Source: Candidatus Mailhella merdavium
Lineage (GTDB): Bacteria; Desulfobacterota; Desulfovibrionia; Desulfovibrionales; Desulfovibrionaceae
Assembly (NCBI GenBank): GCA_019119045.1
Contig: DWXS01000063.1
Location: 1 to 53,622, forward strand
DNA: 53,622 nt
Direction: 5' to 3'
In this document: piece after piece, positions 41,718 through 51,301 of the stretch
How the letters are laid out: each line of letters opens with the position of its first letter
Numbering within the stretch: the first letter of the stretch is position 1
Program-made: the position numbers and the translations under genes
The notes under the pieces: generated by a model
Told to the model about the DNA's origin: nothing
The model's input: the letters and a program-made list of their open reading frames with translations, nothing else
The model's database searches: none

Positions 41718-42999
41718 CACGTTCCCTGACGCGAAGGGGCAGCATGTTTCCATGCAGTCTTCGACGGAGACGGAGGATGTGAAAGCCTCCATCGAGGAAG
41801 CCGTGAGGCGGGAAAAGCTTAACTGGTATCGCGAGGTACTGGACATTGAGCCGGGATCCAAGGTGTTTCTGCCTTTTGCCCGTATGCTCGTCGCGCAGGG
41901 ACTTTCCGGAGAGGCTGTCAAGATATTGCGGCGCGGGCTGGAGTTTCATCCCGAGTTTATCGAGGCCAGACTTCTGCTCATTGATGTCCTGCATAAAAAC
42001 GGAAGCCCCGCCGAGTGCGGCGCGGAGGTTGCAAGGCTTGCGGCTCTGTTCAGGGAATATCCCGGATTCTGGGATGCCTGGAGCGAACTGTCCGCAGCGG
42101 AAGGGGCCGCCTCGGATCTGTCTGCTTCGCTGGGCCTGCTCGGGGCTTTGCTGCGCGATTCCCGCGTGACGCTTGCGGAAGTCATTTCCGCAGGCTTGCG
42201 GGCCATGCAGCGTTCCGGTTCCTGCGGCGAGCCTGGAGATCTTCCCTCCGGACGGGAAAGCGGTTCGCCCCAGACTGTCTCAGGAACGGACGCTTCCTCT
42301 TCTGCGGAAACCCGTTCCGAACAGAAAGTGCAAAATACGCAGAATGAAGAGCCGGAAGAGCCTGCTGCTCCCGGCGCCGGAGCTTCCCCGTCTGAAAGGG
42401 AAGAACGCTCCGAAACGGAGAATGCTGCCGGAATTTCCAGCGAAGTTTCCGCCGCGGAAGGGCAGAACCCTGCCGGTACTTCGTCCGCAGGAGGGCCGGA
42501 GCTTGCCGCTCTGCGCGAGGCGGCTCAGGAGCTTGACGCCTTTCGCAACTCTTCCGCAGAAGTCTCTGAAGCTGGGACGGAAAACTCTTCTGCATCTGAA
42601 GAGCAGATACGGGAAAAGCTTCCTTCTGAAGGAAAATGCTCGCTGCGAACCCGTTCCATGGCTGAAATTCTGGCGGAACAGGGTGATTTGCGCGGGGCCA
42701 TGGATATTTATGAGGAGCTGGCGCAAACGGCTCTGCCTGAAGATCTGCCCGCCATTTATCGTCGTCTTGACAGTCTGCGGGCGGCTGCCGGCGGAGCTTC
42801 CGCACATTCCGGAGCCGCAGAGCCTGCGCCGTCTCCTGTCGCACCGCTATCCTCCGCAGGTTCTTCGCATGCCGCCGTATCCTCTTCCCAGAACATGCCG
42901 CTTGCCGTGCCGGCCCGGGCCGTGGACGCATCCTCTTCCCGGGGCGTTTTGGATATGCTGGAAAAACTTGCCGTGCGTCTGGAAAACAGAGCCTCTTGA
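41701..42999 (+). CDS. TPR-type protein with long low-complexity linker
   Basis: 432 residues, no signal peptide or membrane segment. The N-terminal helical repeat region is near 30-155 (WYREVLDIEPGSKVFLPFARM, KILRRGLEFHPEFIEARLLL). A Ser/Ala/Glu/Pro-rich linker of about 150 residues follows (about 165-310), then another TPR-like helix pair near 318-365 (MAEILAEQGDLRGAMDIYEEL), a second Ala/Ser/Pro linker and a short C-terminal helix (GVLDMLEKLAVRLEN). It starts inside the end of ftsB, so the two are coupled. Possibly a scaffold linked to division or the envelope (inference). Confidence 0.8.
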   Translation: MNTANDTFPDAKGQHVSMQSSTETEDVKASIEEAVRREKLNWYREVLDIEPGSKVFLPFARMLVAQGLSGEAVKILRRGLEFHPEFIEARLLLIDVLHKNGSPAECGAEVARLAALFREYPGFWDAWSELSAAEGAASDLSASLGLLGALLRDSRVTLAEVISAGLRAMQRSGSCGEPGDLPSGRESGSPQTVSGTDASSSAETRSEQKVQNTQNEEPEEPAAPGAGASPSEREERSETENAAGISSEVSAAEGQNPAGTSSAGGPELAALREAAQELDAFRNSSAEVSEAGTENSSASEEQIREKLPSEGKCSLRTRSMAEILAEQGDLRGAMDIYEELAQTALPEDLPAIYRRLDSLRAAAGGASAHSGAAEPAPSPVAPLSSAGSSHAAVSSSQNMPLAVPARAVDASSSRGVLDMLEKLAVRLENRAS

Positions 43000-43174
43000 G
43001 TCGATGAGCATCCGTTCCGGAAAGGCGTCTGATTTTTCAGGGTAAGAGGCGCGGTGATGTTCGTTGCAAAATGATGTTCGGGAGGATATCTTTCCGGGCT
43101 GGATTCGGAGCGGAGTTTCAGACTCCGATTATTGTATCTGATAAACCGTGCCTACGGCTGTGCAGGAGATATCC

Positions 43175-43951
43175 GTGGATCGTTTTTTTCGACTTGCCCC
43201 GAGCTGTGCCGTACTGATTTGCGTTCTGGCTGCGCTGCCCGGTTGCAGCACCTTGAAGGAAACGTCGGTCTGGAAGAAAACCAGCGGCCTGTATTATACT
43301 TATGTTAATCGTCCGATTAAGCTCGATTTGACTTCGGCGGAGGCCTTGCCTGAAGGCGAGAGTCGTCTTGCCTCCAGACTTATGTCGCTGGACTGGCAGC
43401 TCACCTCGCTTGAGCGGACGATGGAAGCTCTGGGGCCTGTTTCGGATCAGAATACGGCCGACATGCTTTTGCGGCGTTTTCCCTGGCTTTCCAGCGTGGT
43501 CATTCTGGATGCGGATGCCAATGTCTTCATGTCCGTACCGTCCATCCAGCTGAAGCAGCTCGATTATACGCCCCTGCTGACCGTTCCGCCGAAAAGCTCG
43601 CCTCGTGACCTGCGCGCCTTTGCTCAGGATACGGTTCTCGGGCCGGAAATCATTCTTGCCCGCCCCATTATGCAGGAAGCGGAGACGGTCGGCTTTTTCG
43701 CGGCGACGTTTGACTTTCGTTCCCTTCTGCCCTATGCCGACGCAACCGGCGACATAGTGGCCCGTGCCCCCGGAGTGACTTTGTGGTCGGGAGATCGCAT
43801 GTATGATGAAACTCCGCTGGCCGGAGTGGACTGGGACAATGTGCTGAATGAGCGTTCCTTCGGTCAGGTCGGCGAGGGCGAGGATGCGATGGTCTGGATT
43901 GTCCGTTATCTTGGTGGCATGCCGTTGGTCATAGCAGGTTCCGCAAACTGA
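43175..43951 (+). CDS. Lipoprotein with Cache-like sensor domain
   Basis: About 258 residues. The GTG start at 43175 is chosen because AGGAG lies seven bases upstream; the in-frame GTG at 43148 has none. The signal peptide ends in lipobox ALPGC (Cys near residue 24). The mature part resembles an extracytoplasmic Cache/PDC fold: a long helix (SRLASRLMSLDWQLTSLERT), then FPWLSSVVILDADANVFMSV and LARPIMQEAETVGFFAATFD. Unlike chemoreceptors it has no signalling domain. The ligand and partner are unknown; the Cache assignment is an inference from pattern. Confidence 0.75.
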   Translation: MDRFFRLAPSCAVLICVLAALPGCSTLKETSVWKKTSGLYYTYVNRPIKLDLTSAEALPEGESRLASRLMSLDWQLTSLERTMEALGPVSDQNTADMLLRRFPWLSSVVILDADANVFMSVPSIQLKQLDYTPLLTVPPKSSPRDLRAFAQDTVLGPEIILARPIMQEAETVGFFAATFDFRSLLPYADATGDIVARAPGVTLWSGDRMYDETPLAGVDWDNVLNERSFGQVGEGEDAMVWIVRYLGGMPLVIAGSAN

Positions 43952-44035
43952 AGGCAGCGGGCAGAACGCCTATTCGCAGATATCAGATAATGGCTCGTTA
44001 GCCGGGCCTGATACGTTTTGTCACGGGAGTTGTTC

Positions 44036-45043
44036 ATGCCAGAGATTACGGTCACCGAGCATCTGCTTTCCACGCAGAAAAGCAGTTCACCCCATGCGAC
44101 AGGTCAGTTCACTGCCCTGCTGCACGATTTGATTGTTTCTGCAAAAATCATTTCCCGTAATGTGAAGCAGGCCGGTCTGGTGGACATTCTCGGCGGTACA
44201 GGCAGGATCAATGTTCAGGGCGAGAACGTACAGAAACTGGATGAGTTTGCAAACAGCGTTCTCATATATCGAATGCGCGCCTGCGGCGCAGTGTGTGCTG
44301 TCGGCTCTGAAGAACTGGCCGAATCCCTGATCTTTTCTTCCAGAGGAGAGGAGCAGCCGAGGGGGCCATATATCATTTTCTTTGATCCCCTGGACGGATC
44401 TTCGAATATTGACGTAAATGTGAGCATAGGGACGATTTTTTCCATATACCGCCGTGCGGAGGAAAGCTGCGGCGACGTGAGTGAGCAGGAGCTTTTGCGT
44501 CCCGGGCTGGAGCAGGTTGCGGCCGGGTATTTCGTCTATGGCCCGTCGACCATGCTGGTGTATTCCACAGGGCAGGGAGTGAACGGATTCACTCTTGATC
44601 CGAGCATAGGGGAATTTCTTCTTTCTCATCCCAATATGCACATTCCAGAGACGGGAGCCATTTATTCCGTCAACAGCGCCTACTATCCCCACTGGGATGA
44701 GCGCACGCGCGAGGCGGTAGATACCTTTGCCCGCCCCGCGGACAGGGAACCTCACAGCCTGCGGTATGTGGGGTCACTGGTAGCCGATTTTCATCGTACC
44801 ATGCTGTATGGGGGAATTTTCCTGTATCCGGCGGAAGAGCGAAAGCCGAAAGGCAAGCTCCGTCTCATGTATGAAGCCTCGCCTCTGGCTTTTCTGGCAG
44901 AGCAGGCGGGCGGGCTTGCTACGGACGGTGCGGATCGCATTCTCGAAAAAAGGCCGCAGGAAATTCATGAGCGGACGCCTCTCTTTATCGGGTCCGCGCG
45001 CGATGTGGAAAAAGTCATGGCCATTTACCGGCGGCGCAGCTGA
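44036..45043 (+). CDS. fbp: Fructose-1,6-bisphosphatase class 1
   Basis: Gluconeogenic enzyme removing the 1-phosphate of fructose-1,6-bisphosphate. About 335 residues. Metal and substrate segments: [20 protein letters not shown] (near residue 120), [40 protein letters not shown] (near 245), [25 protein letters not shown] 44036 has GGGAG seven bases upstream. Seventeen bases before tsaD, so probably cotranscribed. Confidence 0.95.
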   Translation: MPEITVTEHLLSTQKSSSPHATGQFTALLHDLIVSAKIISRNVKQAGLVDILGGTGRINVQGENVQKLDEFANSVLIYRMRACGAVCAVGSEELAESLIFSSRGEEQPRGPYIIFFDPLDGSSNIDVNVSIGTIFSIYRRAEESCGDVSEQELLRPGLEQVAAGYFVYGPSTMLVYSTGQGVNGFTLDPSIGEFLLSHPNMHIPETGAIYSVNSAYYPHWDERTREAVDTFARPADREPHSLRYVGSLVADFHRTMLYGGIFLYPAEERKPKGKLRLMYEASPLAFLAEQAGGLATDGADRILEKRPQEIHERTPLFIGSARDVEKVMAIYRRRS

Positions 45044-45060
45044 GCTGTAGGGAATCTGTC

Positions 45061-46149
45061 ATGCTTGTACTCGGAGTGGAAAGTTCCTGTGACGAAAGTG
45101 CGCTGGCGCTGGTGAACGAAAGCGGCGTGCTTGCGTCCGTCATGGCCACCCAGATTGATGTTCATGCGCTGTTCGGCGGCGTGGTACCGGAACTGGCCTC
45201 GCGCGAACATGCGCGCCTGATGCCGCGGCTTCTTGATGAGCTGTGGAGACGGGCCGGCTGGGAACATGATCCGGAGGCCGGTTGGGCCGGGGTGGAGCGT
45301 ATCGCCGTCACGCGGGGACCGGGGCTGCTGGGCAGTCTGCTCGTGGGGCTGGCCTTTGCCAAGGCTCTGGCTTTTGCCCGGAATATTCCGCTTGTAGGCG
45401 TCAACCATCTCAATGCCCATCTTCTCGTGGCCGGCTTGGAACGTCCTCTGGCCTTTCCGGCTCTTGGAGTGCTGGTTTCGGGCGGGCACACGCACCTGTA
45501 TCGTATGGACAGCCCCACGGAAATGACGGTTCTGGGAAAAACACTGGATGACGCTGCCGGAGAGGCCTGCGACAAGTTCGCCAAAATGGCAGGGCTTCCG
45601 TATCCGGGAGGCGCTCTTCTGGACGCGCTGGGGATGCGTGGGGAAGCAGACCCGCAGCTTTTTCCCCGTCCATATACGCATAACGACAATCTTGATTTCA
45701 GTTTCAGCGGATTGAAAACGGCGGGCGCCACATGGCTGACCCAGCATCCGGAGGCCCGTTTTCCTTCGGGCGAGGAGCCGGCGAAAGAACGACTCGACTG
45801 CGCTTCTCCGCTTTTGTGCGGGGCGGCGGCGTCCTATCTGCTGGCCGTGGCCGAAACTCTGGGGATCAAGGCTCGCCGGGCTCTTTCTTTGTTTCGTCCC
45901 CGGTCAATCGTCGTTGCGGGGGGCGTTGCGGCGAACAGCGTTGTCCGCCGTGTGTTCAGAGATCTGGCCGATGAGCAGAGTCTGGATCTGTATATTCCCT
46001 CTCCGGCACTGTGTACGGATAATGGCATCATGGTGGCGTGGAACGGCCTGCTGCTGGCCAGATCGGGATACAGACATTCGCTCGAGCTGTCGGCAATTCC
46101 CCGAGGGCAGGTCATTCCCTTCGACTGGCAGAGGGAGCCGGCGGCATAG
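45061..46149 (+). CDS. tsaD: tRNA N6-adenosine threonylcarbamoyltransferase
   Basis: Transfers the threonylcarbamoyl group to A37 of ANN-decoding tRNAs, with TsaB/TsaE. 362 residues, slightly longer than usual (337-345). Shows [15 protein letters not shown], the [12 protein letters not shown] segment, metal-binding NHLNAHL (near residue 118), [24 protein letters not shown] and [21 protein letters not shown]. Follows fbp closely. Confidence 0.96.
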   Translation: MLVLGVESSCDESALALVNESGVLASVMATQIDVHALFGGVVPELASREHARLMPRLLDELWRRAGWEHDPEAGWAGVERIAVTRGPGLLGSLLVGLAFAKALAFARNIPLVGVNHLNAHLLVAGLERPLAFPALGVLVSGGHTHLYRMDSPTEMTVLGKTLDDAAGEACDKFAKMAGLPYPGGALLDALGMRGEADPQLFPRPYTHNDNLDFSFSGLKTAGATWLTQHPEARFPSGEEPAKERLDCASPLLCGAAASYLLAVAETLGIKARRALSLFRPRSIVVAGGVAANSVVRRVFRDLADEQSLDLYIPSPALCTDNGIMVAWNGLLLARSGYRHSLELSAIPRGQVIPFDWQREPAA

Positions 46150-46202
46150 AAAACGAGACGGCCCGGAGGCGTCCGCAGACCTCTTTGTCCGGCGCAGCCT
46201 CC

Positions 46203-46231
46203 TTGACAGCAACATTACCCGAACCTACAAT
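46203..46231 (+). promoter_or_regulatory. Sigma70 promoter of trxA-trxB-bamD
   Basis: TTGACA at 46203-46208, a 17-base spacer, TACAAT at 46226-46231. It is near consensus in both hexamers and spacing. Transcription would start about 112 bases before trxA. Confidence 0.82.
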
Positions 46232-46350
46232 ATGCTGATGGTACTGCGCATGTAGACTTTTCGACAGCACACTGTTCGCGCCCGCTCCGATGCAGCCATG
46301 ATCCGCAGGGGGCGCCATTTCAACTGCACCATAAATTGAGGAGTATTTCC

Positions 46351-46671
46351 ATGTCCGAACAAGTTACTGACGCTACTTTCGACAGCATGGTCATCAAGTC
46401 TTCCGAACCTGTTCTGGTTGATTTCTGGGCTCCGTGGTGCGGGCCCTGCCGCGGCCTTGCCCCGGTGATCGATGAAATTGCCCAGGATTATGCGGGGCGC
46501 GCTCATGTCTACAAAATGAATGTGGACGACAGCCCCATGACTCCCGGCCGTTTTGGTATCCGTGCCATTCCCACTCTGATTGTGTTCAAGAACGGCGAAG
46601 TGGTGGAACAGGTTACCGGAGCTGTGGGCAAAACTAGCATCGCCGCGATGATTGACAAGGCGCTTGCATGA
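46351..46671 (+). CDS. trxA: Thioredoxin
   Basis: 106 residues with the classical active site FWAPWCGPCR (Cys near residues 31 and 34) and cis-Pro IRAIPTLIVFKNGEVV (near 73). Reduces protein disulfides and is itself reduced by the reductase encoded next. GAGGAG precedes ATG 46351. Its stop overlaps the trxB start by four bases. Confidence 0.97.
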   Translation: MSEQVTDATFDSMVIKSSEPVLVDFWAPWCGPCRGLAPVIDEIAQDYAGRAHVYKMNVDDSPMTPGRFGIRAIPTLIVFKNGEVVEQVTGAVGKTSIAAMIDKALA

Positions 46672-47609
46672 AAAGCGTTGACGCCCTCATCCTTGGCGCC
46701 GGCCCTGCCGGTATGTCTGCGGCCCTGTATCTTGTCCGCGGCGGCGTAAGCACCGCAATTGTGGAAAGGGCCGCACCCGGAGGGCAGGTTCTCAGCACTG
46801 CGGAAATTGAGAATTATCCGGGGTTCCCCAAGGGGATCAAGGGCTGGGAGCTTGCCGATCTCTTCTCTGCTCACCTTGATGAGTACCCCGTGGAAAGGTT
46901 GCGCGGCGAGGTTGTTTCTCTTGGCGTTCCGACAGAGGAAGGGGGCTGGTATGAAGCCCGCTTTGCCGAGGGGCAGGAGCCTGTTCGCGCCAGAAGCGTG
47001 GTCGTCTGTACGGGAGCGCATCACCGCGCTCTGGGCGCGCCGGGCGAGGACAAGTTCACGGGGCACGGCGTTTCCTACTGTGCGGTATGTGACGGCAATT
47101 TTTATCGCGGGCGCGATGTCGCCGTGGTCGGAGGGGGAAATTCCGCGCTGGAAGAAGCCCTGTATCTGGCTCGCATCGTGAACAAGGTGTATCTGATACA
47201 TCGACGCGAAGGCTTCCGCGGCAGTAAGGTCTACGCCGATAAGATCGCCGCCATGCCGGACAAGATTGAACTGGTCACCAGCCATGTGGTCGATGAAATC
47301 CGTGGTGGAGAAAACGTTGAATCCCTTGCTGTCCGCAATGTCAACAGCGGGGAAACCAGGATTATTCCGGTAGACGGCCTGTTCATTTATGTGGGGATGC
47401 AGCCTCTGTCCGGCTTCCTGCCGGCAGAACTGGATATGGATGCTCAGGGCTTTGTCAAAACTGATGCCGAGATGCGCACCAACCTGCCCGGATTGTTTGC
47501 AGCCGGCGACATACGGGCAAAACTGTGCCGTCAGGTAAGCAGCGCTGTAGGTGACGGCGCCACTGCCGCTACCGCAGCCTTGTCCTATCTGGAGCGTGTG
47601 AATGCCTAA
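46668..47609 (+). CDS. trxB: Thioredoxin reductase
   Basis: 313 residues. FAD-binding [20 protein letters not shown] at the N-terminus, redox pair CAVCDG (near residue 138), NADP-binding [18 protein letters not shown] (near 156) and the C-terminal FAD segment [21 protein letters not shown]. Translationally coupled to trxA (ATGA) and overlapping bamD by eight bases. Confidence 0.97.
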   Translation: MKSVDALILGAGPAGMSAALYLVRGGVSTAIVERAAPGGQVLSTAEIENYPGFPKGIKGWELADLFSAHLDEYPVERLRGEVVSLGVPTEEGGWYEARFAEGQEPVRARSVVVCTGAHHRALGAPGEDKFTGHGVSYCAVCDGNFYRGRDVAVVGGGNSALEEALYLARIVNKVYLIHRREGFRGSKVYADKIAAMPDKIELVTSHVVDEIRGGENVESLAVRNVNSGETRIIPVDGLFIYVGMQPLSGFLPAELDMDAQGFVKTDAEMRTNLPGLFAAGDIRAKLCRQVSSAVGDGATAATAALSYLERVNA

Positions 47610-48324
47610 GCTGCCCGTCCTGCCCCTGCTGGCCTGTCTCATGCTGTCCGGTTGCGGGCTCATTGACCAGTATTTCCTGCCCGTATCGGAAGATACGGTG
47701 CAGGAAATTTATGAAAACGGCAATGATGCCATGCGGGCAGGAGAGTATGCCAAGGCGGCCGAATCCTATGCCCGGATTAAAGATGATTACCCCTTCAGCC
47801 CTTATGCCGTGGAAGCCGAACTTTCTCTTGCGGACGCCTATTTTCTGAATAAGAAATACTGGGAGGCCGCAGACGCCTACGGAGAGTTTGAAACGCTGCA
47901 TCCGCGGCACAGTGCCATTCCCTATGTGCTGTATCAGCGCGGGATGTCTCTGAAGAACACTTACCGTTCAGTGGATCAGGCTTCCACGGAAGTGGCTGAG
48001 GCGCTGGAATATTTTCAGCGTCTGGTTCAGAGTTATCCCGGAACGGAGTACGCGGAAAAGGCTCAGCAGCAGATTGCGGAATGTCGCAGTCTGCTGGCTC
48101 AGCGGGAAGTGTATATTGCCGATGTCTTCTGGAGCATGGGGAATTATCAGGCGGCCTGGACGAGATATCGTTATGTCCTTGAGAACTATGGAGATGTAAC
48201 AGACGTGGCGGAATATGCCCGTAAAAAGGGCGAGAACGCCTATCTCCGCTTCCGGGAAAACAGCGCGGAGGCCGAACGTGAAAAACGTCAGGGCTCCTGG
48301 AAAGATTATTTCCGCTGGTTGTAG
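47602..48324 (+). CDS. bamD: BamD, outer membrane protein assembly lipoprotein
   Basis: 240 residues. Signal peptide with lipobox LSGC (Cys near residue 18), then TPR repeats typical of Bam[91 protein letters not shown]. Essential partner of BamA in inserting beta-barrel proteins. Eight-base overlap with trxB indicates one operon. Confidence 0.93.
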   Translation: MPKLPVLPLLACLMLSGCGLIDQYFLPVSEDTVQEIYENGNDAMRAGEYAKAAESYARIKDDYPFSPYAVEAELSLADAYFLNKKYWEAADAYGEFETLHPRHSAIPYVLYQRGMSLKNTYRSVDQASTEVAEALEYFQRLVQSYPGTEYAEKAQQQIAECRSLLAQREVYIADVFWSMGNYQAAWTRYRYVLENYGDVTDVAEYARKKGENAYLRFRENSAEAEREKRQGSWKDYFRWL

Positions 48325-48350
48325 TTTTGTACGATAATTCAAGCAGGTAT

Positions 48351-48380
48351 GAGGTCGGCCGGGTAGATCCGGTCGGCCTC
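48351..48380 (+). terminator. Terminator-like hairpin after bamD
   Basis: GAGGTCGGCCGG (48351-48362) and CCGGTCGGCCTC (48369-48380) form a 12-bp stem with two G-U pairs and a six-base loop. Only a short T-rich stretch follows (TTACATTT). Confidence 0.65.
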
Positions 48381-48492
48381 TTACATTTAAGAAGCTCTTT
48401 ACAGAAGATCAGGTATTGTATATGTTCGATATCGAATAATCAGGCGTTGTTGTCATATATTTCAGCATGATGAAATTTCGGAGGGTAAGGGT

Positions 48493-49806
48493 ATGACACT
48501 GCAAAAAGAACATCCGGCATCTCAGCGTCTGAAGGCTCGTCAGAGTACCTTGAGTCCGCATATGGTTCGGGTGGGGGAAAGAATCTGGCAGGCTGTGAAC
48601 TGGGATGAGTCCAACGTTGCCATGATCGTGGGCGACGATGGTCTGATTCTTGTCGACGCCGGGATGCGGCCCTCCGTGACGGAAGAGATCAGAGCATCGT
48701 TCCGAAACATAAGCCCTCTTCCCATCCGGGCTATTATCTATACGCACGGACACGGGGACCATACGGGCGGTTCTCCTTCTTTTGTAACAGACGGGGAAGA
48801 TGTACAGGTCTGGGCCCGCTCGAATTTCGGAGCGGAGGCAGTGTTGTTTGAAGCTGCCGGTCTGCTTCCGCAATTTGCCGCCAGGGGCGGAAGGCAGAGC
48901 GGCGCAGGGTTGCCGGCGGAACGGCGCAGCGGGACAGGCCTTTCCTCTCTGAGCAGTCAGATGTCTTCGGGAATAACGTTCAACGGCAAGATAGGTTCCG
49001 TGCCGCCTACGCATTTCCTGGGCGAGGAGAGCAGGGAGCTGACATTGTGCGGCGTGCGCATGGAACTGCGTGCCGCACCTTCGGAAACGGCGGATGCCCT
49101 GTGTGTCTGGCTTCCCGATGACGGGGCCTTGTTCGTGGGGGACGCTTTGTATCGTTCCTTTCCCAATGTTTATCCGGTACGCGGTATGCCCTGCCGGGAT
49201 GTCCCGACCTGGATTGCGACGCTGGACATGCTGCGCGGCTATAATGCAGAAGCGTTATTGGTTGGACATACGGATCCATGGCTGGGGAGGGACGCCGTTC
49301 GACAGGCTCTGACCAACTATCACGATGCGTTAGAGCATGTTTTCCGGGAGACCGTGGCAGGTATGAACAGAGGTCTGGGGCCGGACGAACTCGTCCGGAC
49401 TGTAAAACTGCCGGAACATTTGGTTTCGCTTGACGAACTGGGAGAATATTACGGCAATGTGGCATGGACGGTGCGTGCGCTGTATGCCGCATACTGGGGC
49501 TGGTTTGATGGAAATCCCCGCCTGCTTCTGACGGAATTCGGCCCTTCGGAAGAGGCCGCCCGTATGCTGGAACTGGCCGGAGGAGAAGAAGAACTTTTTC
49601 GGAGAGCAGAGTCCGCGCTGCAGAATGGCGATACAGGCTGGGCACTGCGTCTGGTCGATCATCTCCTTGCCTTGCAGCCGGAACACTCTGGATATCGTCG
49701 TTTCAAAGCCGACGCGCTGGACGCCATGTCTGACGAAATGTTGACCACCACGGGCCGTAATTATGCGCGCACGGTGGCCATGGAATTACGGAAAGGCGGG
49801 GAATAG
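48493..49806 (+). CDS. Alkylsulfatase-like metallo-beta-lactamase-fold hydrolase
   Basis: 437 residues. The MBL fold carries the zinc motif THGHGDHTGG (near residue 88), further ligands near ETADALCVWL and FVGDALYRSFPNVY, and HTDPW. The C-terminal part (about 290-437) matches the alkylsulfatase dimerisation domain (LDELGEYYGNVAWTVRALYA, YWGWFDGNP). Type III alkylsulfatases such as SdsA1 split alkyl sulfates to alcohol and sulfate; those are longer and end in an SCP-2-like substrate domain, which is missing here. No signal peptide, so cytoplasmic. GGAGGG precedes the ATG. Released sulfate would be useful to a sulfate reducer (inference). Confidence 0.86.
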   Translation: MTLQKEHPASQRLKARQSTLSPHMVRVGERIWQAVNWDESNVAMIVGDDGLILVDAGMRPSVTEEIRASFRNISPLPIRAIIYTHGHGDHTGGSPSFVTDGEDVQVWARSNFGAEAVLFEAAGLLPQFAARGGRQSGAGLPAERRSGTGLSSLSSQMSSGITFNGKIGSVPPTHFLGEESRELTLCGVRMELRAAPSETADALCVWLPDDGALFVGDALYRSFPNVYPVRGMPCRDVPTWIATLDMLRGYNAEALLVGHTDPWLGRDAVRQALTNYHDALEHVFRETVAGMNRGLGPDELVRTVKLPEHLVSLDELGEYYGNVAWTVRALYAAYWGWFDGNPRLLLTEFGPSEEAARMLELAGGEEELFRRAESALQNGDTGWALRLVDHLLALQPEHSGYRRFKADALDAMSDEMLTTTGRNYARTVAMELRKGGE

Positions 49807-49956
49807 GCTTGTCCATATCTTCCGGGCAGAGCTGATTTCATGGCTGAATGGAAAGGTTACTCTGCAATTTCGCATCCGCGTTGTGTCCACGGGGGTTGGG
49901 GACGGAGAGGAGGCGGGAGAGGAGAGACGGGCGAGTTTTTTTGAATTTCTTTCGAA

Positions 49957-50019
49957 AAAGAATACCGAAAAAGGGGCAGGAAAACGGACGTCTTTCCTGC
50001 CCCTTTTTCGGTATTCTTT
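49957..50019. terminator. Bidirectional terminator with a 27-bp perfect stem
   Basis: Positions 49957-49983 pair without mismatch with 49993-50019 around a 9-base loop. The stem core is GGGGCAGG with A- and T-rich ends. It lies between convergent genes (48493-49806 plus; 50114-51199 minus). No other feature is seen in 49807-50113. Confidence 0.88.
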
Positions 50020-50113
50020 TCGGGCTGATGGAGTGAGCGTAGAAGGAAAATTTCATCTATGGGACAGGGAGGTTGCTGCTGTTCCCATCTGCCAAGGCTT
50101 TTACGTTCCTTTG

Positions 50114-51199
50114 TCAGGGACGGGGCAGTTTTCCCTGTGCAGCGAGCGTATAGGCTTCGCGTAACGGGTGATCGGAAGGGAAGCTTTCGCCCCAGAGCAG
50201 ATACATGAAGCGCAGGTAACGCCCTCGGATGTCCGCCGCCTTTTTGCGACGTTCCACAGCAAGTTGCGGCGGGAGTGCTTCCAGCAGGTTCCGCAACGCC
50301 AGTGTTCGATGGGAGGGACGATGATGCGCATTGATTTCATCCCAGGCTGCGCGCACCATACGTTTTCTGCGAGGTTCATCAGACAGAATCTCTCTGATCG
50401 CCTTTTCGGCATTGTCCGCAGCGACGCTGGCCATGCTTTCCAGCATGGAACCTTCCAGCGTCGGGGCGTCGGGAACGCATCGTTCAACAAGTCCCGGAAT
50501 GGCGTAGGTCTGCATATGAACGCCGGGGCGGAACAGCTCTTCCTGCCCGTTTCTGATGCACGGCGTGAGCAGAGCCGTTCCGCAGCCCATGCTCTCAAAA
50601 ACTCGAAAATTCAAATCGCCCTTTTCACAGATGTTGATGACAAGCCGGGCGCGGGGAAAAAGCGGGCGATAGTTTCCCGTTCTGAACGCTATGGGAATAC
50701 GCTTGCCCAGCAGTTCGAAAAAACGCTGCCGCAGCGGCGTTGTTTCCGGATTGATGGTTCCGACGAACAGACAGTCCCATTCCTTCGGCAGCTCGGGAAG
50801 TTCTTCATCTTCGGGCAGAGAAGGCGCGCAGGGAGGATGCCAGAGTACGCGCTCGGCAGGAAGTCTGCCGCCCCGCGCTCTGGTGAAGAGGGGCAGATGA
50901 TCGCGCAGACTAACGAGGCAGGCGTCAAAGGCCTGCCCGTAAAAGGGAAGCCAGCTGTGGATGTGGGTATCCACGGCATAAAAAATTGTGGGACAGGGAA
51001 AGTCTTCGACGCCGAGCAGATAGGGGGGGAGACTTGAATCTCCGGCAAGGACGGCGTCCGGTTCTCCTCGACAGAGTTTCACGCAGTCAGCCCAGGTGAG
51101 AAACGTGCCCGGTCTGATTTCTGCCCGGACAACATTCCATTCCGGCAGAAGTTTCGTCTCGAATCGGCTTGGGCCGCCTATCCAGAATAAGGTTTTCAT
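50114..51199 (-). CDS. Glycosyltransferase (CgeB/GT-B-like)
   Basis: 361 residues, no signal peptide. GT-B-like layout: N-terminal half with DAVLAGDSSLPPYLLGVEDF and IFYAVDTHIHSWLPFYGQAFDACL, C-terminal half with WDCLFVGTINPETTPLRQRFF and the donor-site segment INICEKGDLNFRVFESMGCG (near 190-210), then LTPCIRNGQEELFRPGVHM. This pattern is typical of glycosyltransferases of the spore-maturation CgeB type. Donor and acceptor unknown. It is alone, between two terminators. Confidence 0.8.
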   Translation of the reverse strand: MKTLFWIGGPSRFETKLLPEWNVVRAEIRPGTFLTWADCVKLCRGEPDAVLAGDSSLPPYLLGVEDFPCPTIFYAVDTHIHSWLPFYGQAFDACLVSLRDHLPLFTRARGGRLPAERVLWHPPCAPSLPEDEELPELPKEWDCLFVGTINPETTPLRQRFFELLGKRIPIAFRTGNYRPLFPRARLVINICEKGDLNFRVFESMGCGTALLTPCIRNGQEELFRPGVHMQTYAIPGLVERCVPDAPTLEGSMLESMASVAADNAEKAIREILSDEPRRKRMVRAAWDEINAHHRPSHRTLALRNLLEALPPQLAVERRKKAADIRGRYLRFMYLLWGESFPSDHPLREAYTLAAQGKLPRP

Positions 51200-51256
51200 G
51201 ACAGGAATATTTCGGGGAAAATATGACGGATGCTCAAGCGAGCTGTGTACAGGAAA

Positions 51257-51290
51257 GAGAAAAAAGCCGCCGTCCCGGCGGAGCGGCGGC
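51257..51290 (-). terminator. Terminator after leuB
   Basis: GCCGCCG (51266-51272) pairs with CGGCGGC (51284-51290); on the minus strand it is followed by TTTTTTCTCTTTCC. It is 12 bases past the leuB stop. Confidence 0.85.
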
Positions 51291-51301
51291 CTGTAATGTA
51301 A

